Numbered from the stretch's first letter, positions 27,801 through 33,640 are shown. The stretch: 64,000 bases of DNA from Halobacteriovorax sp. (GCA_002720865.1 PBIO01000031.1:392484-456483); one strand, 5' to 3'. The notes: generated by a model from the sequence alone, not told the origin. Program-made: numbers and translations.

Positions 27801-28659
27801 TGCTCAAAGTTATTTTTACGGAAAAGATGCGCAGGGAACAGTGATTGATATTTTAGACAGCGCTGGAAGCATTGTGCAGCATTATGCATATTCTAGTTTT
27901 GGGGAACTGATTAAGATCTTAGACCCGAGTAATGAGGATATTTCGGGAGTTGAGAAATTAGCGCCGTATTTTACTTACACAAACCGTGAGTTTGATGAGG
28001 AATCAGGGCTTTATTACTATAGGGCGAGGATGTATGACGCAAACGTTGGTAGGTTTTTAAGTGTTGATCCACATCCGGGAAGCTCTTCTAGTCCAATCAC
28101 TCATCTTAGCAAATACATTTACACAGCAAATAATCCTATTCGATTGCTGGACCCTTCAGGAGAGAAATTTAAAATTGGAAAGGTTTTTCAAGCTGTTGCG
28201 GCAATATCAATTTCTGTTGGACTAATAGCCGTAGGAACTTTAACTGCAAATCCTACACTTCTTGGAGCCGGCATTGGAGGATTTGTGGGAACAGTATATG
28301 CTATTTACAGTGGTGAAAGTATATTTGATAATTTTGCTAAGGGGCTGATCGCTGGGGCTTTGATTGGGGCAGTTTATGCTACAGCTGGTGTCGCTGTCGG
28401 AAACCTTGCCTTAGGAACGTCGATATTAAGTGCCGGAATAAGACGTGGCAATGTGTTAGATAACTATTTATCAGCTGGATTGTCATCAGGTGGAGGGAAT
28501 TTGTTGTTAGCAGCTGTTGATAATCCATATCTTAGTTACTTAGGTGGTGCAGCTGGTATATATTCATTTGGTAAGACTTTATGTGACGAAGAAGAGGCTA
28601 CAGATTTTGCTAATAGTTTTTGTATTAATGAACCGGGTGATCTTATTATCTCGGATTAG
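15826..28659 (+). CDS. Giant surface lipoprotein with PKD, RCC1, NHL and RHS/YD repeats
   Basis: A 4277-residue exported lipoprotein. A signal peptide ends in lipobox LVSC (Cys22). Then: a low-complexity beta-rich section (to about 300); nine tandem PKD domains (about 305-1090) marked by FDFGDG/WNFGDG and VTDxxG; two Ig/cadherin-like segments; RCC1-type repeats (about 1305-1710) with repeated CWG and DDE; three more PKD domains (about 1720-1980); Ig-like and carboxypeptidase-regulatory-like segments; an NHL beta-propeller-like section (about 2960-3180); YD repeats (about 3190-4050); and the RHS core GLYYYRARMYDANVGRF followed by NPIRLLDPSG near 4108. A Gly-rich, hydrophobic tail of about 165 residues follows, where RHS proteins carry variable or toxic domains; no known toxin motif is seen. 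It probably acts in adhesion or contact-dependent delivery, an inference. Confidence 0.9.
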   Translation: MWINKTFSLLLSSLLLLTLVSCQPSPEEQAEINTKLVDYGCEEVQDFTEYNCNKTFVAKSLADLQNYYVDYGNSNSNKAKNLKIDFSFTGDSTTIKSPCHIYFDKNVQIETTNGSLCVLSRKGIETKTTSFKSSSNVVFASLSKNIVLRKGTSIEGTNFYSETEKKLLVNLDTSIQVSGDIELSTRDLEKGRVKFGRNVDISASNLTITSNDVWARKNTNLTIANDLNITGVGIDPVLKLSKNVNIIADNFNSENFSDTTIKNNTSITATTVSLSGDTCAIDNGASINSSFINGDCFPNVEIIADLDLPNGNVDTGLEITLDASNSQGLAAVAIYRWNILGVEKSTLGPILNHTFYNSGSFPITLTLVAHDGREISDSKTITVVGDTPNEIPPTARLSVINDNINSPLNITVDASTSSDPDSTIVNYLFDFGDGNTTSSTTPIANHVYQVGGLYEVKVTVTDSQNLADFNSSSLRINSPPSAQFDISDPLASAPAVIDFDGSNSEDVGGMISSYIWLINDLEVQTVVPFLSYDFPLPGLYSISLKVIDNEGASSTSAPQVLRVNGAPFARFTPSPYTGRYPLTVNFDSSTSTDDSESVLSFEWDFGTGVSSSESSPSYTFENPGQYDVNLTVTDDLGLFSKSSIQITVKGDNDAPIASFTNSQDRGNPPVVISFDAAGSSDDNSISSYSWNFGDGTTVTNRLSAIDHIFNGVGAFNVSLIVTDDEGVSSTTFQKTIFINTPPIANLNLIPESGNPGTVVSIDPSLSSDDISISQISIDFGDGSSVTQSTTQAVNHTYNNPGTYEVTSIVTDNEGATHSVTKIVSINAPPTSQITASTIQGDFPLSVNFFGGSSSDDKGIVNYSYKFAGLGSSSGANPNSSFVFSDPGSFLVELTVTDTDGLENTSSQLIVVNSNPLPVADFSFESDSFIAPSTVSFDGSLSSDNRDIASYEFNFGDGYLSHSKVQSFTFDQPGVYPVLLRVIDDQGGISIVSKDVTINSNLAPVADFSFDPQGGQFPIGIKFDAGISLDDEEIISYAWKIDGVLLSSTDKIMDYVFTSSKVYTVELDVMDRQGEFHSVSKLVNITDPTIPSDLDAPVISFLNIDPVILDSTSSISFLVTDDSAIDYERLRIEMNGQSVDPSKVSIDLLLNKVDIIFDQDLNLLVNQYNTFFVYIGDEYGNISTSAISYDVRNSIDGDIEGPKIIFETGEGNLASVDYSLNIDIFDDSSINNSSLSLKLNNQTIPSAQYSLSQDGSSLTITFNSSFPLSDNSMNTVEVSIEDSLSNTGIASIGLLVIDEQIVQSGEDVLALGGGGGDVHCAVLEDNTLRCFGYGNVLGTLGYGNQITNVGASDNNPLSLMGPVPVGFPVKQVSVRGSAVCALSTLGEVKCWGQNPFGIVGQGHTNNIGHDEPASATPSLPFGEPAIKVVSGATHACALFNAGKIRCWGYNLNGQLGYGHTNNIGDDETLVGLDYVDVGGYVKDIKVSHQHTCALLDTNDLKCWGFNDRNVLGNFDLGTKVGDDELPSSIPPINFGAKVTEFTIDTALGCAVLDNGETKCWGINVDGILGLGFSSLFEPNNTDKYPINIPSVPLLSTPKVVRSSFGSTCVVFEDGGLKCWGQQFAYKFGMLRNDFLGDDESINSYGNVDVGAPVKDVQIGFYNVCATLESDELKCWGPNAGRIGQLPSSVLIGDDETPSSIGPIDFGGLKLLSGSSTTLAASFSATPSSGPVPLSVDLDASQSETTGAAISEYRWSFDDGSPDQLGITTNHIFNELGPKLITLTVTDGDSNTASTQRVINAFAGYAPISILSVNETSGSVPLTVNFDASSSIDFDGTITSYDYIIDGVSNISASPNFTHIFTTGGTHEVVLRVTDNNLNTADSEPIILFAAPLNESPIADFDCSVNNQTVSCDATKSVDFDGVLGEFEWDFGNGDKRFGEQVSYTYDTPNNGVYSVTLKVFDDHVESGEIQKVINLDSTDPVINISSNQLLVNNSHYSFDLNISDTSIVTFQTFVNGSLSQSGIGGSNTVVVNLNEGMNNIEVIATDNVGNGSTSGFLVNLDTEAPTLLSLASPVEGEDITSFVYSLKGQASEDLASLTYDGVEITLDQNNRNFDVLISGTEEGSIQKELLLTDLAGNQTSISKNYFVDVPVFNTALITTSPVNDSSNVLITGLAGASRLNNHEFTASSGFFNSESLSSNADGSFEVELSYFNLAALKTFNPGTGRDSVSEISYQADTTLSGVVLDTNDNPIVGAKVTIKSSGQIGYTDGTGSFSISNPTTGDQEIEIDASVATLAANQQDREFSQVTILRNIGPFQRNILSNTIYLAPLMKDGTETVIDSNAGATVSVVSSHAPGVEIIVPTDKVVFPNSSSVGEINLAIVDKSKTSVPVPMFAEPDTVVALEPSGLKFTEPVQLTLPNENEFPEGMQLVIMSKDSSKGTWVIDGLARVDAGGDSITTEEGAGITHFSEVFAAPMGLSISEIGSKDKPGADTFNGAVSTSIQLPSYKSFGTDISPSLVYNSNWAKPTAVISNLFDIPRNELSISDALAQGGRALTKEEIDNQGGNGFIYLAPDYVDVQFISDSIVSEKMRFTGLPQKSVVSYAMDLSNFDSGITPYVSTYEMHFKQLVVRPWEYYHHLHQGNYNVSMHAYLSRRPSNIPGYRVESESQVQKAFPSEIAGPLFVQNKIHSAAGKGWKISGEQRIYSTDSPRMMVEEADGSIASYTINNTIDSLVVSDDEIQGVDLSEPDFIRFTNKKGEIKHIDLSLENPSTELEDRLDPFTGSFGSIYSVCGAGGDKTQCSQRENCFRESFNFTLSRDIQHLLTVGNDYLAIGAEGLLYKTNQSSVEVLAGTTKVPQRFFQINDSPAPGRESIEAINFCESNDLLECSGATQKDTVLEYIGPPEYGSGTAIFGVTAIGTLPSPYYWMRRGFCGLWSTAGRPHEPFPFRESTGIYPDSGFSEGDVGTSKMNNPKHFILGVSNNVLIADSGNNRIRSLDLNTNTMSTFVGNGQNFDSGDDGDATDASLFHPKALARDEDGNLYIATENGFIRKVNSQGKISTYGGRRMDDTSPGAIFDDVGHITNMRLSDPQGLVVDNENNILYISDTGNHRVLSVDMTTKVATVIAGSGCSQGAPTVGDGGPALDSSLCSPTTLGLDENKNLLIFDKGNKRVRKVTFSSSEGGILAYVPASKDNSLIKKLADNSFERTYRNGTVAKFDVDGKQVNLEARNGRTVEYFYDTEGNLISQKDPSGSEIRYQYSGGKLNSILDPAGRETFFNYNGDLLESVDLPDGSSRSFVYDADGRMTSELDQRLNPTNYTYNNFGRLTEVERADGSTVKLDDSTSKSIGNTYTNGAEGAFTSYGKEAGELYDGIKDGKNQETKFVKDVNGYVSTIVDALGRETLVERNLKGLPTKITRSDLTEANFTYDPISNDLLSKSDTATGVSLEYTYNEFGQPLSRELPGDRYEVRTYDPASGDLLTVTNPLSQTDTIEYHPLSLVKKRTNHEGQTTEFTYDAFGNLSISKDSLGFETRFVRDFSGNVTKVINSKGQETINTYDSFNRLISVTTPKNETTSYEYLATGELSKITDPQNNVTLFEYDALGRLVKKTDPLGKITQLSYDANGNVEQEIDPNGNIKTFVYDPIDQLVERHLPDNDYFISYDVRGNVTQVKNLHSQIDYQYERLEVGEVVSAVNSKGLGVHADLPDFEVGYDYDSSGNRTDMITPLGNTQYTYDGGDRLRELENHKGEIFNFNYDDANRLREIIRPGSRSILNFDDSNFLTQIVHSKVSDSTLIEEFNYGRDAIGNRVSITSTRGIASYGYDDNNQLVSATTPDVGSESFVYDSLGNRVTDSNGNYVYDTYKQRLTEDFKYFYFYDDNGNLSSKNAKASTDVIQYVHNSENQLVGIDYYDGTTKTKEITYTYDAIGRRVKKVVNDIATPANSKTRKFVYDSNEVLAQMDESNQVLSIYTHSTLRTDDTLSVDITVDGVSKGLAQTAQSYFYGKDAQGTVIDILDSAGSIVQHYAYSSFGELIKILDPSNEDISGVEKLAPYFTYTNREFDEESGLYYYRARMYDANVGRFLSVDPHPGSSSSPITHLSKYIYTANNPIRLLDPSGEKFKIGKVFQAVAAISISVGLIAVGTLTANPTLLGAGIGGFVGTVYAIYSGESIFDNFAKGLIAGALIGAVYATAGVAVGNLALGTSILSAGIRRGNVLDNYLSAGLSSGGGNLLLAAVDNPYLSYLGGAAGIYSFGKTLCDEEEATDFANSFCINEPGDLIISD

Positions 28660-28669
28660 AGGGGTTTTC

Positions 28670-29095
28670 GTGAATATACTTAAGAGTTTGGTACTTTTAA
28701 CTTTTTGTTTTAATGTTAATGCGTATGATTCAGTAAAATGTTCAAGGATAGCGAGGAATGCATTAGGTGTTATGGTTTCAACTTCAAGCTATGTTTCGTC
28801 TACTGGTGACTGTGCTGCTATTGGAAAGACTCAAGAGCAAAAAAGGTTTTTAGTTCAAAACTTCGAGAATCTAAAAAAAGATATCTCAAGGTCTGGAGGA
28901 GAGTATCTCACTTCTTTTTCAAAACTCGCAAACTGTGATGCTTTTACTTTACTGGAGCTCCCTAATCGGCTGCGAATAAATTTGAAGCAAATTTACGGAG
29001 ATGACTTTCAATCTAATGCAGAAGATGTTTACAACCGCATTTCTGAGCTTGTAAGAGCGGATAAAGAACTCTCGTGTAAATATTTAGGAAGTTAA
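28670..29095 (+). CDS. Small secreted protein downstream of the RHS lipoprotein
   Basis: Protein of 141 residues with a signal peptide (NILKSLVLLTFCFNVNA, cleavage near residue 18). The mature part is helical and contains four Cys (in VKCSR, GDCAA, ANCDA and LSCKY), suggesting two disulfides. I start at GTG 28670, ten bases after the giant gene's stop and preceded by AGAGGGG; a longer frame back to 28544 would run inside the giant gene and lose the signal peptide. No family recognised. Position directly after an RHS C-terminal tail is where immunity proteins usually lie, and export would suit protection against a toxin acting in the periplasm, but no homology supports this. Confidence 0.7.
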   Translation: MNILKSLVLLTFCFNVNAYDSVKCSRIARNALGVMVSTSSYVSSTGDCAAIGKTQEQKRFLVQNFENLKKDISRSGGEYLTSFSKLANCDAFTLLELPNRLRINLKQIYGDDFQSNAEDVYNRISELVRADKELSCKYLGS

Positions 29096-29353
29096 AATAA
29101 AGAAAGATTAATTTGAATAAACAGTACCGAGTTTAAAATTTAGATAAAGGCAGTTCAAGGAACGACCTCCCTAAGCATTAATGGAATAACGACGGATTTT
29201 GCCAAATATTGCCAAGATAATGGCTCATATTTGCGTCAAAATAGGAAAATAGCACGGTCCGCAGCCGCAAGCGATTTTGTCCTTGTGGTCGAACAGCACC
29301 CCTGCCTTGTTCGTCCCTTATTGGAGTCCTTATGTATTTATCTTGAGTATTTA

Positions 29354-29527
29354 TTAAAAATTTTTTGAGGTTATAAAAATTTAGATATTCAATTAAATAA
29401 AGTTAAAAAGTACTTGATTGGAGAAAACAATAGTGGAAAAACAAATCTGCTTCACGCTATTCGTCTTACTTTAGAAAATCATCAGTTAAGATTCAAAAGT
29501 TCAACATTTCGTGTTTTCAAGCTTTGA
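29354..29527 (+). pseudogene. Remnant of an OLD/RecF-like AAA ATPase gene
   Basis: Read rightward, the frame gives LKIF, a TGA stop at 29366-29368, then GYKNLDIQLNKV and the Walker A motif GENNSGKT (29420-29443) followed by NLLHAIRL, ending at TGA 29525-29527. This is the first about 60 residues of a RecF/OLD-type ATPase, whose members usually begin NFRGYKNLxI: the TGA stands exactly where the conserved Arg (CGA or AGA) is expected. No start codon, no Walker B and no further domain are present, so it is a dead fragment. OLD-family ATPases are common in phage-defence loci, so a lost defence gene is possible. Confidence 0.72.
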
Positions 29528-29616
29528 CAAATTAGAGAAAGTTTTAAATGCCAATAGGCTTGATATTATAGCCTTAAAATAACACTCAATATTTCGAATG
29601 TTTAGAGTAGTCTCGG

Positions 29617-29677
29617 TATAATACTTGATCAAGGAGGTGAGATAAGAGTGGCTAGTTTCTTAAACTTTCCCAGATAG
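29617..29677 (+). promoter_or_regulatory. Promoter with perfect ribosome site and nine-codon leader frame
   Basis: TATAAT at 29617-29622 is followed by AAGGAGGTGA (29631-29640), a full match to the anti-Shine-Dalgarno sequence, then GTG at 29648 and eight further codons to TAG at 29675-29677. The frame encodes only (M)ASFLNFPR. It lies 61 bases ahead of the GNAT gene, whose own ribosome site (AGG) is poor. It could be a leader peptide controlling the downstream pair, or the stub of a deleted gene. Confidence 0.4.
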
Positions 29678-29738
29678 GAAAATGTCTTTTAAAAGATTAT
29701 ACTAAACAAGGGATAAGAATATATAACTAGGTTTTAAG

Positions 29739-30773
29739 ATGAGCGATATAAAGTGGAAACATAAGAGATTTGAAGATAGTGATACTGAAGGTGTTTTAAA
29801 ACTAAGAGAAGCGGTATTTAATGAGCCAGAATACGACTTTTCTCGTTGGTCTTGGCAGTATAAAGCAAACCCTATGGGAGAAAGTTTTATCGATCTTGCC
29901 GTGGATAAAGAAGATTCCTCAAAGCTAGCAGGGCACTACGCTGTTATTAGCTATCAAATGAATATTGAAGCAAAAATATCTCATGTGGCTCAATCTTTGG
30001 ATACATTTACAAGTGGGGATTATAGAAGGCAAGGGATCTTTGTGGCCTTAGCCGAAAAGACTTATGAGAACTCACTAAATAATGGAGTGGAATATATTTT
30101 TGGTTTTCCGAATGAGTCTTCTTATCCAGGTTTTGTAAAAAAATTAAAATTTATAGATCCTTTTGGATTTGATTTATATAAGTTACCTTTAAAACTTGGT
30201 TACTTTACGAGTAAGATTCCTGGCGGAAACCTTTTGGGTGGATTTAAGTTGAAGTCTTCGAAATGTCCGGATGGGCAAACTTCAGAGGAGATTAAAGAGG
30301 TTCCAAAAGGTTATGAAGAGCTCTACTCAAGTTTTAAGGGAATAGCTAAAAATCATATTGATAGAGATGCTGCTTACTTGAAGTGGAGATATTTTGACTG
30401 CCCCGATCGAAAATATAAGCTTTTTAAAATTTCCTTAAATGGGAAACTTGAGGCCCTCGTTGTATTTGGACTTGATGAAGAGAATAGTTATATTCATTTA
30501 GTCGATTTAATCTTTTCAAAAAAAGAAAACCTTTCAAGTATAGTTGATCATGCTGTCTATCTCGCTTCTTCAGAACCTTATAATTCAATGAGTATTTATT
30601 TGAATGAGTCTAATATTCTCTGTTCTATTCTAGAAGGAAAGGGCTTTAAGCATGTGACAAAAAAGGATAGTTTTAGATTTATTTTAAGAAACTTAAATGA
30701 AGATGAATACTCTTCCGAAGTGAAGGACCCCAATAATTGGTATATCACTGGTGGTGATACGGATTTTTATTAA
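29739..30773 (+). CDS. GNAT-family acetyltransferase of polysaccharide-locus type
   Basis: A 344-residue protein with an N-terminal GNAT-like domain: LREAVFNEPEYDFSRWSWQY, then the acetyl-CoA loop SGDYRRQGIFVALAEK near residues 91-106 (the R-x-x-G-x-G/A-like segment reads RRQGIF). Similar proteins occur in surface-polysaccharide and lipid-modification gene clusters, where they acylate amino sugars. The C-terminal half looks like a second, degenerate GNAT fold (VVFGLDEENSYIHLVDLIF). It is coupled to the next gene by a TAATG overlap, so the two act together. No signal peptide or membrane span. The substrate is unknown. Confidence 0.75.
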   Translation: MSDIKWKHKRFEDSDTEGVLKLREAVFNEPEYDFSRWSWQYKANPMGESFIDLAVDKEDSSKLAGHYAVISYQMNIEAKISHVAQSLDTFTSGDYRRQGIFVALAEKTYENSLNNGVEYIFGFPNESSYPGFVKKLKFIDPFGFDLYKLPLKLGYFTSKIPGGNLLGGFKLKSSKCPDGQTSEEIKEVPKGYEELYSSFKGIAKNHIDRDAAYLKWRYFDCPDRKYKLFKISLNGKLEALVVFGLDEENSYIHLVDLIFSKKENLSSIVDHAVYLASSEPYNSMSIYLNESNILCSILEGKGFKHVTKKDSFRFILRNLNEDEYSSEVKDPNNWYITGGDTDFY

Positions 30774-31729
30774 TGAGTTTAAAAAGAACAATTCAACATA
30801 GCCTAAGAAAATCAAAATCTTTTTTAAGAACAGGTTCTATAGTGTCTGAGAATCTTACTAAGGTTCGAGAAGCGTTGAGGACTCCTTGTCCCGACAAATT
30901 CGACTCAGCCATCTTTAATTTTACTATCGACTTTGAACTTCTTTGGGGAAATGGAAACTTGGGAGGCTCAGACCATTCAAGAGAAAGACGACTAACTTCT
31001 GCGAGTTTTCAAAAGCAAAACTTTAAACCTTTTTTAGATATGTTATCGGAGCTAGGGGTTGATATAAGCTGGGCCATAATTGGAAAGCTTGCGGATCATG
31101 ATATTTTGCCAAGCGAACAAGAATCTTTTAGACCCGATTGGAGTAAAACCAATTGGTATGACGATTCTTTTAAGTCAGAGGATGATCTACTTTGGAATGG
31201 GGAGTATTATCTTAAATATATTAAAGAAAATTTTCCAACCCATGAAGTTATGAGTCATGGCCATCATCATATAGACTTTTTCGATAAATCCGTGACTTTA
31301 GATGTAGCTCAATGGGATATGATTACTGGTATTAAGTCTTTAAGAAATTTTGGTTTCGAAGTAGATGGATTTGTATATCCTTGTAATAAGCAGGGTTACT
31401 TTGAGTTATTAAAGGAGAACTCTATATTGATAATTAGAGGAAGCGATAACTCTTGGAAGCTAGATACCAATCCAATTCAAACGCCCATTGGTTTTTGGAT
31501 TTCACCAGCATTTATGTCAGCAGCAGAAATCATAAACTTGATAGATATAGCCGTTGAGAAAAAATCGTTCTTTCATCCCTGGATGCATTTAAACGAATGT
31601 GACCTTTCCCAGAATGATATTGAGAACTTTTATAGGCCTATTTTCAAACATGTTGTAAAACTTCAAAATGAAAATAAAATAAAAAACCTGAGCTTTCGTA
31701 AGATCGCCCAGGTTTTATCTAGGAATTAA
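30773..31729 (+). CDS. Polysaccharide deacetylase (NodB-like) family protein
   Basis: A 318-residue protein of the carbohydrate esterase 4 (NodB) fold. Motif 1 is FTIDFELLWG (the catalytic and metal Asp region), the metal-binding pair is SHGHHHIDF, and a late motif HPWMHLNE supplies another His. The family removes N-acetyl groups from glycans or, in biosynthetic loci, modifies lipid-linked sugars. No signal peptide is seen, pointing to action in the cytoplasm on a precursor, in keeping with its overlap (TAATG) with the GNAT gene. Its last codons contain a strong inverted repeat that forms a terminator for the convergent acetyl-CoA synthetase gene. Confidence 0.82.
   Translation: MSLKRTIQHSLRKSKSFLRTGSIVSENLTKVREALRTPCPDKFDSAIFNFTIDFELLWGNGNLGGSDHSRERRLTSASFQKQNFKPFLDMLSELGVDISWAIIGKLADHDILPSEQESFRPDWSKTNWYDDSFKSEDDLLWNGEYYLKYIKENFPTHEVMSHGHHHIDFFDKSVTLDVAQWDMITGIKSLRNFGFEVDGFVYPCNKQGYFELLKENSILIIRGSDNSWKLDTNPIQTPIGFWISPAFMSAAEIINLIDIAVEKKSFFHPWMHLNECDLSQNDIENFYRPIFKHVVKLQNENKIKNLSFRKIAQVLSRN
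31683..31716 (-). terminator. Terminator of acsA embedded in the deacetylase coding end
   Basis: AAAACCTG (31683-31690) pairs with CAGGTTTT (31709-31716), extended by GC/GC inside the stem. Read leftward, the stem is followed by TTTTTTATTTTA, a good T run for ending acsA transcripts. Read rightward it is followed by a shorter T run, so it may act for both genes. It lies within codons of the deacetylase gene. Confidence 0.65.
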
Positions 31730-31732
31730 TAA

Positions 31733-33640
31733 TTATAATGCGCCCGATTTAATTTCTTCAACGACTTCTGGGTTGAGAAGGGTTGAGGTATCGCCAAGGT
31801 TTGAGGTTTCGCCGGAGGCGACCTTTCTTAGGATACGACGCATGATTTTTCCGGAGCGGGTTTTTGGTAGGCCGCTGACGACTTGGACTTTATCGGGTTT
31901 AGCGATAGGTCCAATCATCTTGATAACCATTTCATTTAGCTCTTTATGGATGGCCTCGTGGTCCTGGGCCTTGGAGCTTTGCGGGTTCCAGATCACATAG
32001 GCGTAAATTCCTTGGCCTTTGATATCGTGAGGAAAACCTACGACAGCGGACTCAACAATATCTTCGTGCTGGTTAAGAGCGTCTTCTACTTCGGCCGTTC
32101 CCATTCTATGTCCTGAAACATTGATCACGTCGTCAACTCTACCTGTTATTCGGTAGCGTCCTTGATCGTCTCTTTTGGCGCCGTCACCAGTGAAGTAAAG
32201 ACCTGGGTAAGTAGAGAAGTATGTTTGTTTGTATCTCTCATGATCGCCCCAGATCGTACGGGCCATTCCTGGCCATGGAGTACGAATGCAAAGGTTTCCT
32301 TCAGCAGGAGAGCCTTCGATTTCTTTTCCGTCAGCGTCTACGAAGATTGGATCAACTCCAGGAAGAGGAGCTTCAGCAAAGCTAGGGATAAAGTCCCCAA
32401 CATTTGGAAGAGGCGAGATCATGATCCCACCTGTTTCCGTTTGCCACCAAGTATCTACGATGGGGCATTTTTCTTTACCTACGTTTTTGTTGTACCACTC
32501 CCAGGCCTCTTCGTTGATAGGCTCGCCAACTGAGCCTAATACTTTTAGGGAAGAGAGGTCGTGCTTATTAACTAGGTCCGTGCCATGGGCCTCAAGGGCG
32601 CGAATAGCAGTAGGCGCTGTATAAAAGTGAGTGACTTTATGTTTTTGAGTGGCCTCCCAGAAACGTCCGGCGTCTGGGTAAGTTGGGACACCTTCGAACA
32701 TAACTTGAGTTGAGCCGTTTAGAAGTGGTCCATAGGAGATATAGGAGTGACCAGTGATCCATCCAATATCGGCCGTACACCAAAAGATATCATCTTCACC
32801 AACTTGAAAAACATTCTTATAGGTTTCACCGGCCCAAACCATATAACCACCAGTTGTGTGAAGAAGGCCTTTAGGTTTTCCAGTGGAGCCAGAAGTGTAA
32901 AGGATAAAGAGGGGATCTTCTGCTTGCATTTCTTCGGCCGGACAATTGGTATCAGCGGAATCAAGAAGGGGAGCTAACCAATGATCTCTTCCTTCAGTCA
33001 TGTTAACGCTTTCCCCAACTCTTTTAGATACAAGAACTGACTTTATTGTGGGACAGGTCTTTAGGGCCTCGTCTGTGATTTCTTTTAAAGGAATTGTTTT
33101 AGCCCCTCTAAAGCCAGCGTCGTTAGTTACTACGATGGACGCCTCGCAGTCTTGAATTCTTCCAGCTAGGGCGTTGGCCGAAAAACCACCGAAGACAACG
33201 GAGTGGATTGCACCAATTCTAGCGGTGGCAAGAACACCGATAAGTAGCTCAGGAACCATGGACATATAAAAACAAACACGGTCGCCCTTTTTAACACCTT
33301 GGTTTTTTAAAACATTAGCAAACTGACAAACTCTGCCGTGCAGTTCTTTATAGGTGAAATTAATTACTTCTCCATTAGGATCGTTTGGCTCAAAGATGAT
33401 GGCCGTCTTATCACCCCTTGTTTCAAGGTGACGGTCCAGACAGTTTTCTGTGATGTTTAAGGTGGCCCCATCAAACCATTTAACGTTTAGGTCTTTAAAG
33501 TTTCCAGTCTGAACGCTAGTCCATGGTTTCTTCCAGGTATAATTTCCGGCAACCTCGGCCCAAAAGCCGTCAATATTATCTAAACTCATTTTGTAGAAGT
33601 TCTTATAATCGTCTTTATTCTTGATGGTATTCATGCTCAT
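31733..33640 (-). CDS. acsA: Acetyl-CoA synthetase
   Basis: AMP-forming acetate:CoA ligase of 635 residues; it makes acetyl-CoA from acetate via acetyl-AMP in the cytoplasm. All family marks are visible: YTSGSTGKPKGLLHTTGGY (phosphate-binding loop), WWQTETGGIM, YFTGDGAKRDDQGRY (hinge region) and the C-terminal PKTRSGKIMRRIL whose Lys is catalytic and the usual acetylation site. Length is normal (about 650). ATG at 33640 follows GAGAGGG. It is a single-gene transcript, convergent with the deacetylase gene and divergent from the large secreted-protein gene. Confidence 0.97.
   Translation of the reverse strand: MSMNTIKNKDDYKNFYKMSLDNIDGFWAEVAGNYTWKKPWTSVQTGNFKDLNVKWFDGATLNITENCLDRHLETRGDKTAIIFEPNDPNGEVINFTYKELHGRVCQFANVLKNQGVKKGDRVCFYMSMVPELLIGVLATARIGAIHSVVFGGFSANALAGRIQDCEASIVVTNDAGFRGAKTIPLKEITDEALKTCPTIKSVLVSKRVGESVNMTEGRDHWLAPLLDSADTNCPAEEMQAEDPLFILYTSGSTGKPKGLLHTTGGYMVWAGETYKNVFQVGEDDIFWCTADIGWITGHSYISYGPLLNGSTQVMFEGVPTYPDAGRFWEATQKHKVTHFYTAPTAIRALEAHGTDLVNKHDLSSLKVLGSVGEPINEEAWEWYNKNVGKEKCPIVDTWWQTETGGIMISPLPNVGDFIPSFAEAPLPGVDPIFVDADGKEIEGSPAEGNLCIRTPWPGMARTIWGDHERYKQTYFSTYPGLYFTGDGAKRDDQGRYRITGRVDDVINVSGHRMGTAEVEDALNQHEDIVESAVVGFPHDIKGQGIYAYVIWNPQSSKAQDHEAIHKELNEMVIKMIGPIAKPDKVQVVSGLPKTRSGKIMRRILRKVASGETSNLGDTSTLLNPEVVEEIKSGAL

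Larger units (their letters stand above)
29096..29738. other. 643-base gene-free scar with gene remnants
   Basis: Between the small secreted protein and the GNAT gene lies a stretch without an intact gene. It contains: a conspicuously GC-richer patch at about 29253-29325 in otherwise AT-rich DNA; a remnant of an AAA-type ATPase gene (29354-29527); and a promoter-like TATAAT with a perfect ribosome site and a nine-codon frame at 29617-29677. The mixture looks like the residue of an insertion and deletion history. No transposase or terminal repeat was found. Confidence 0.6.

Noticed and set aside
28544..28669. Longer start for the small secreted protein
   Set aside because: It would overlap the giant lipoprotein gene by over 100 bases and remove the signal peptide; GTG 28670 has a ribosome site.
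29366..29368. TGA in the ATPase remnant as a selenocysteine or recoded codon
   Set aside because: The gene also lacks a start codon and everything after the first 60 residues, so plain decay explains it.
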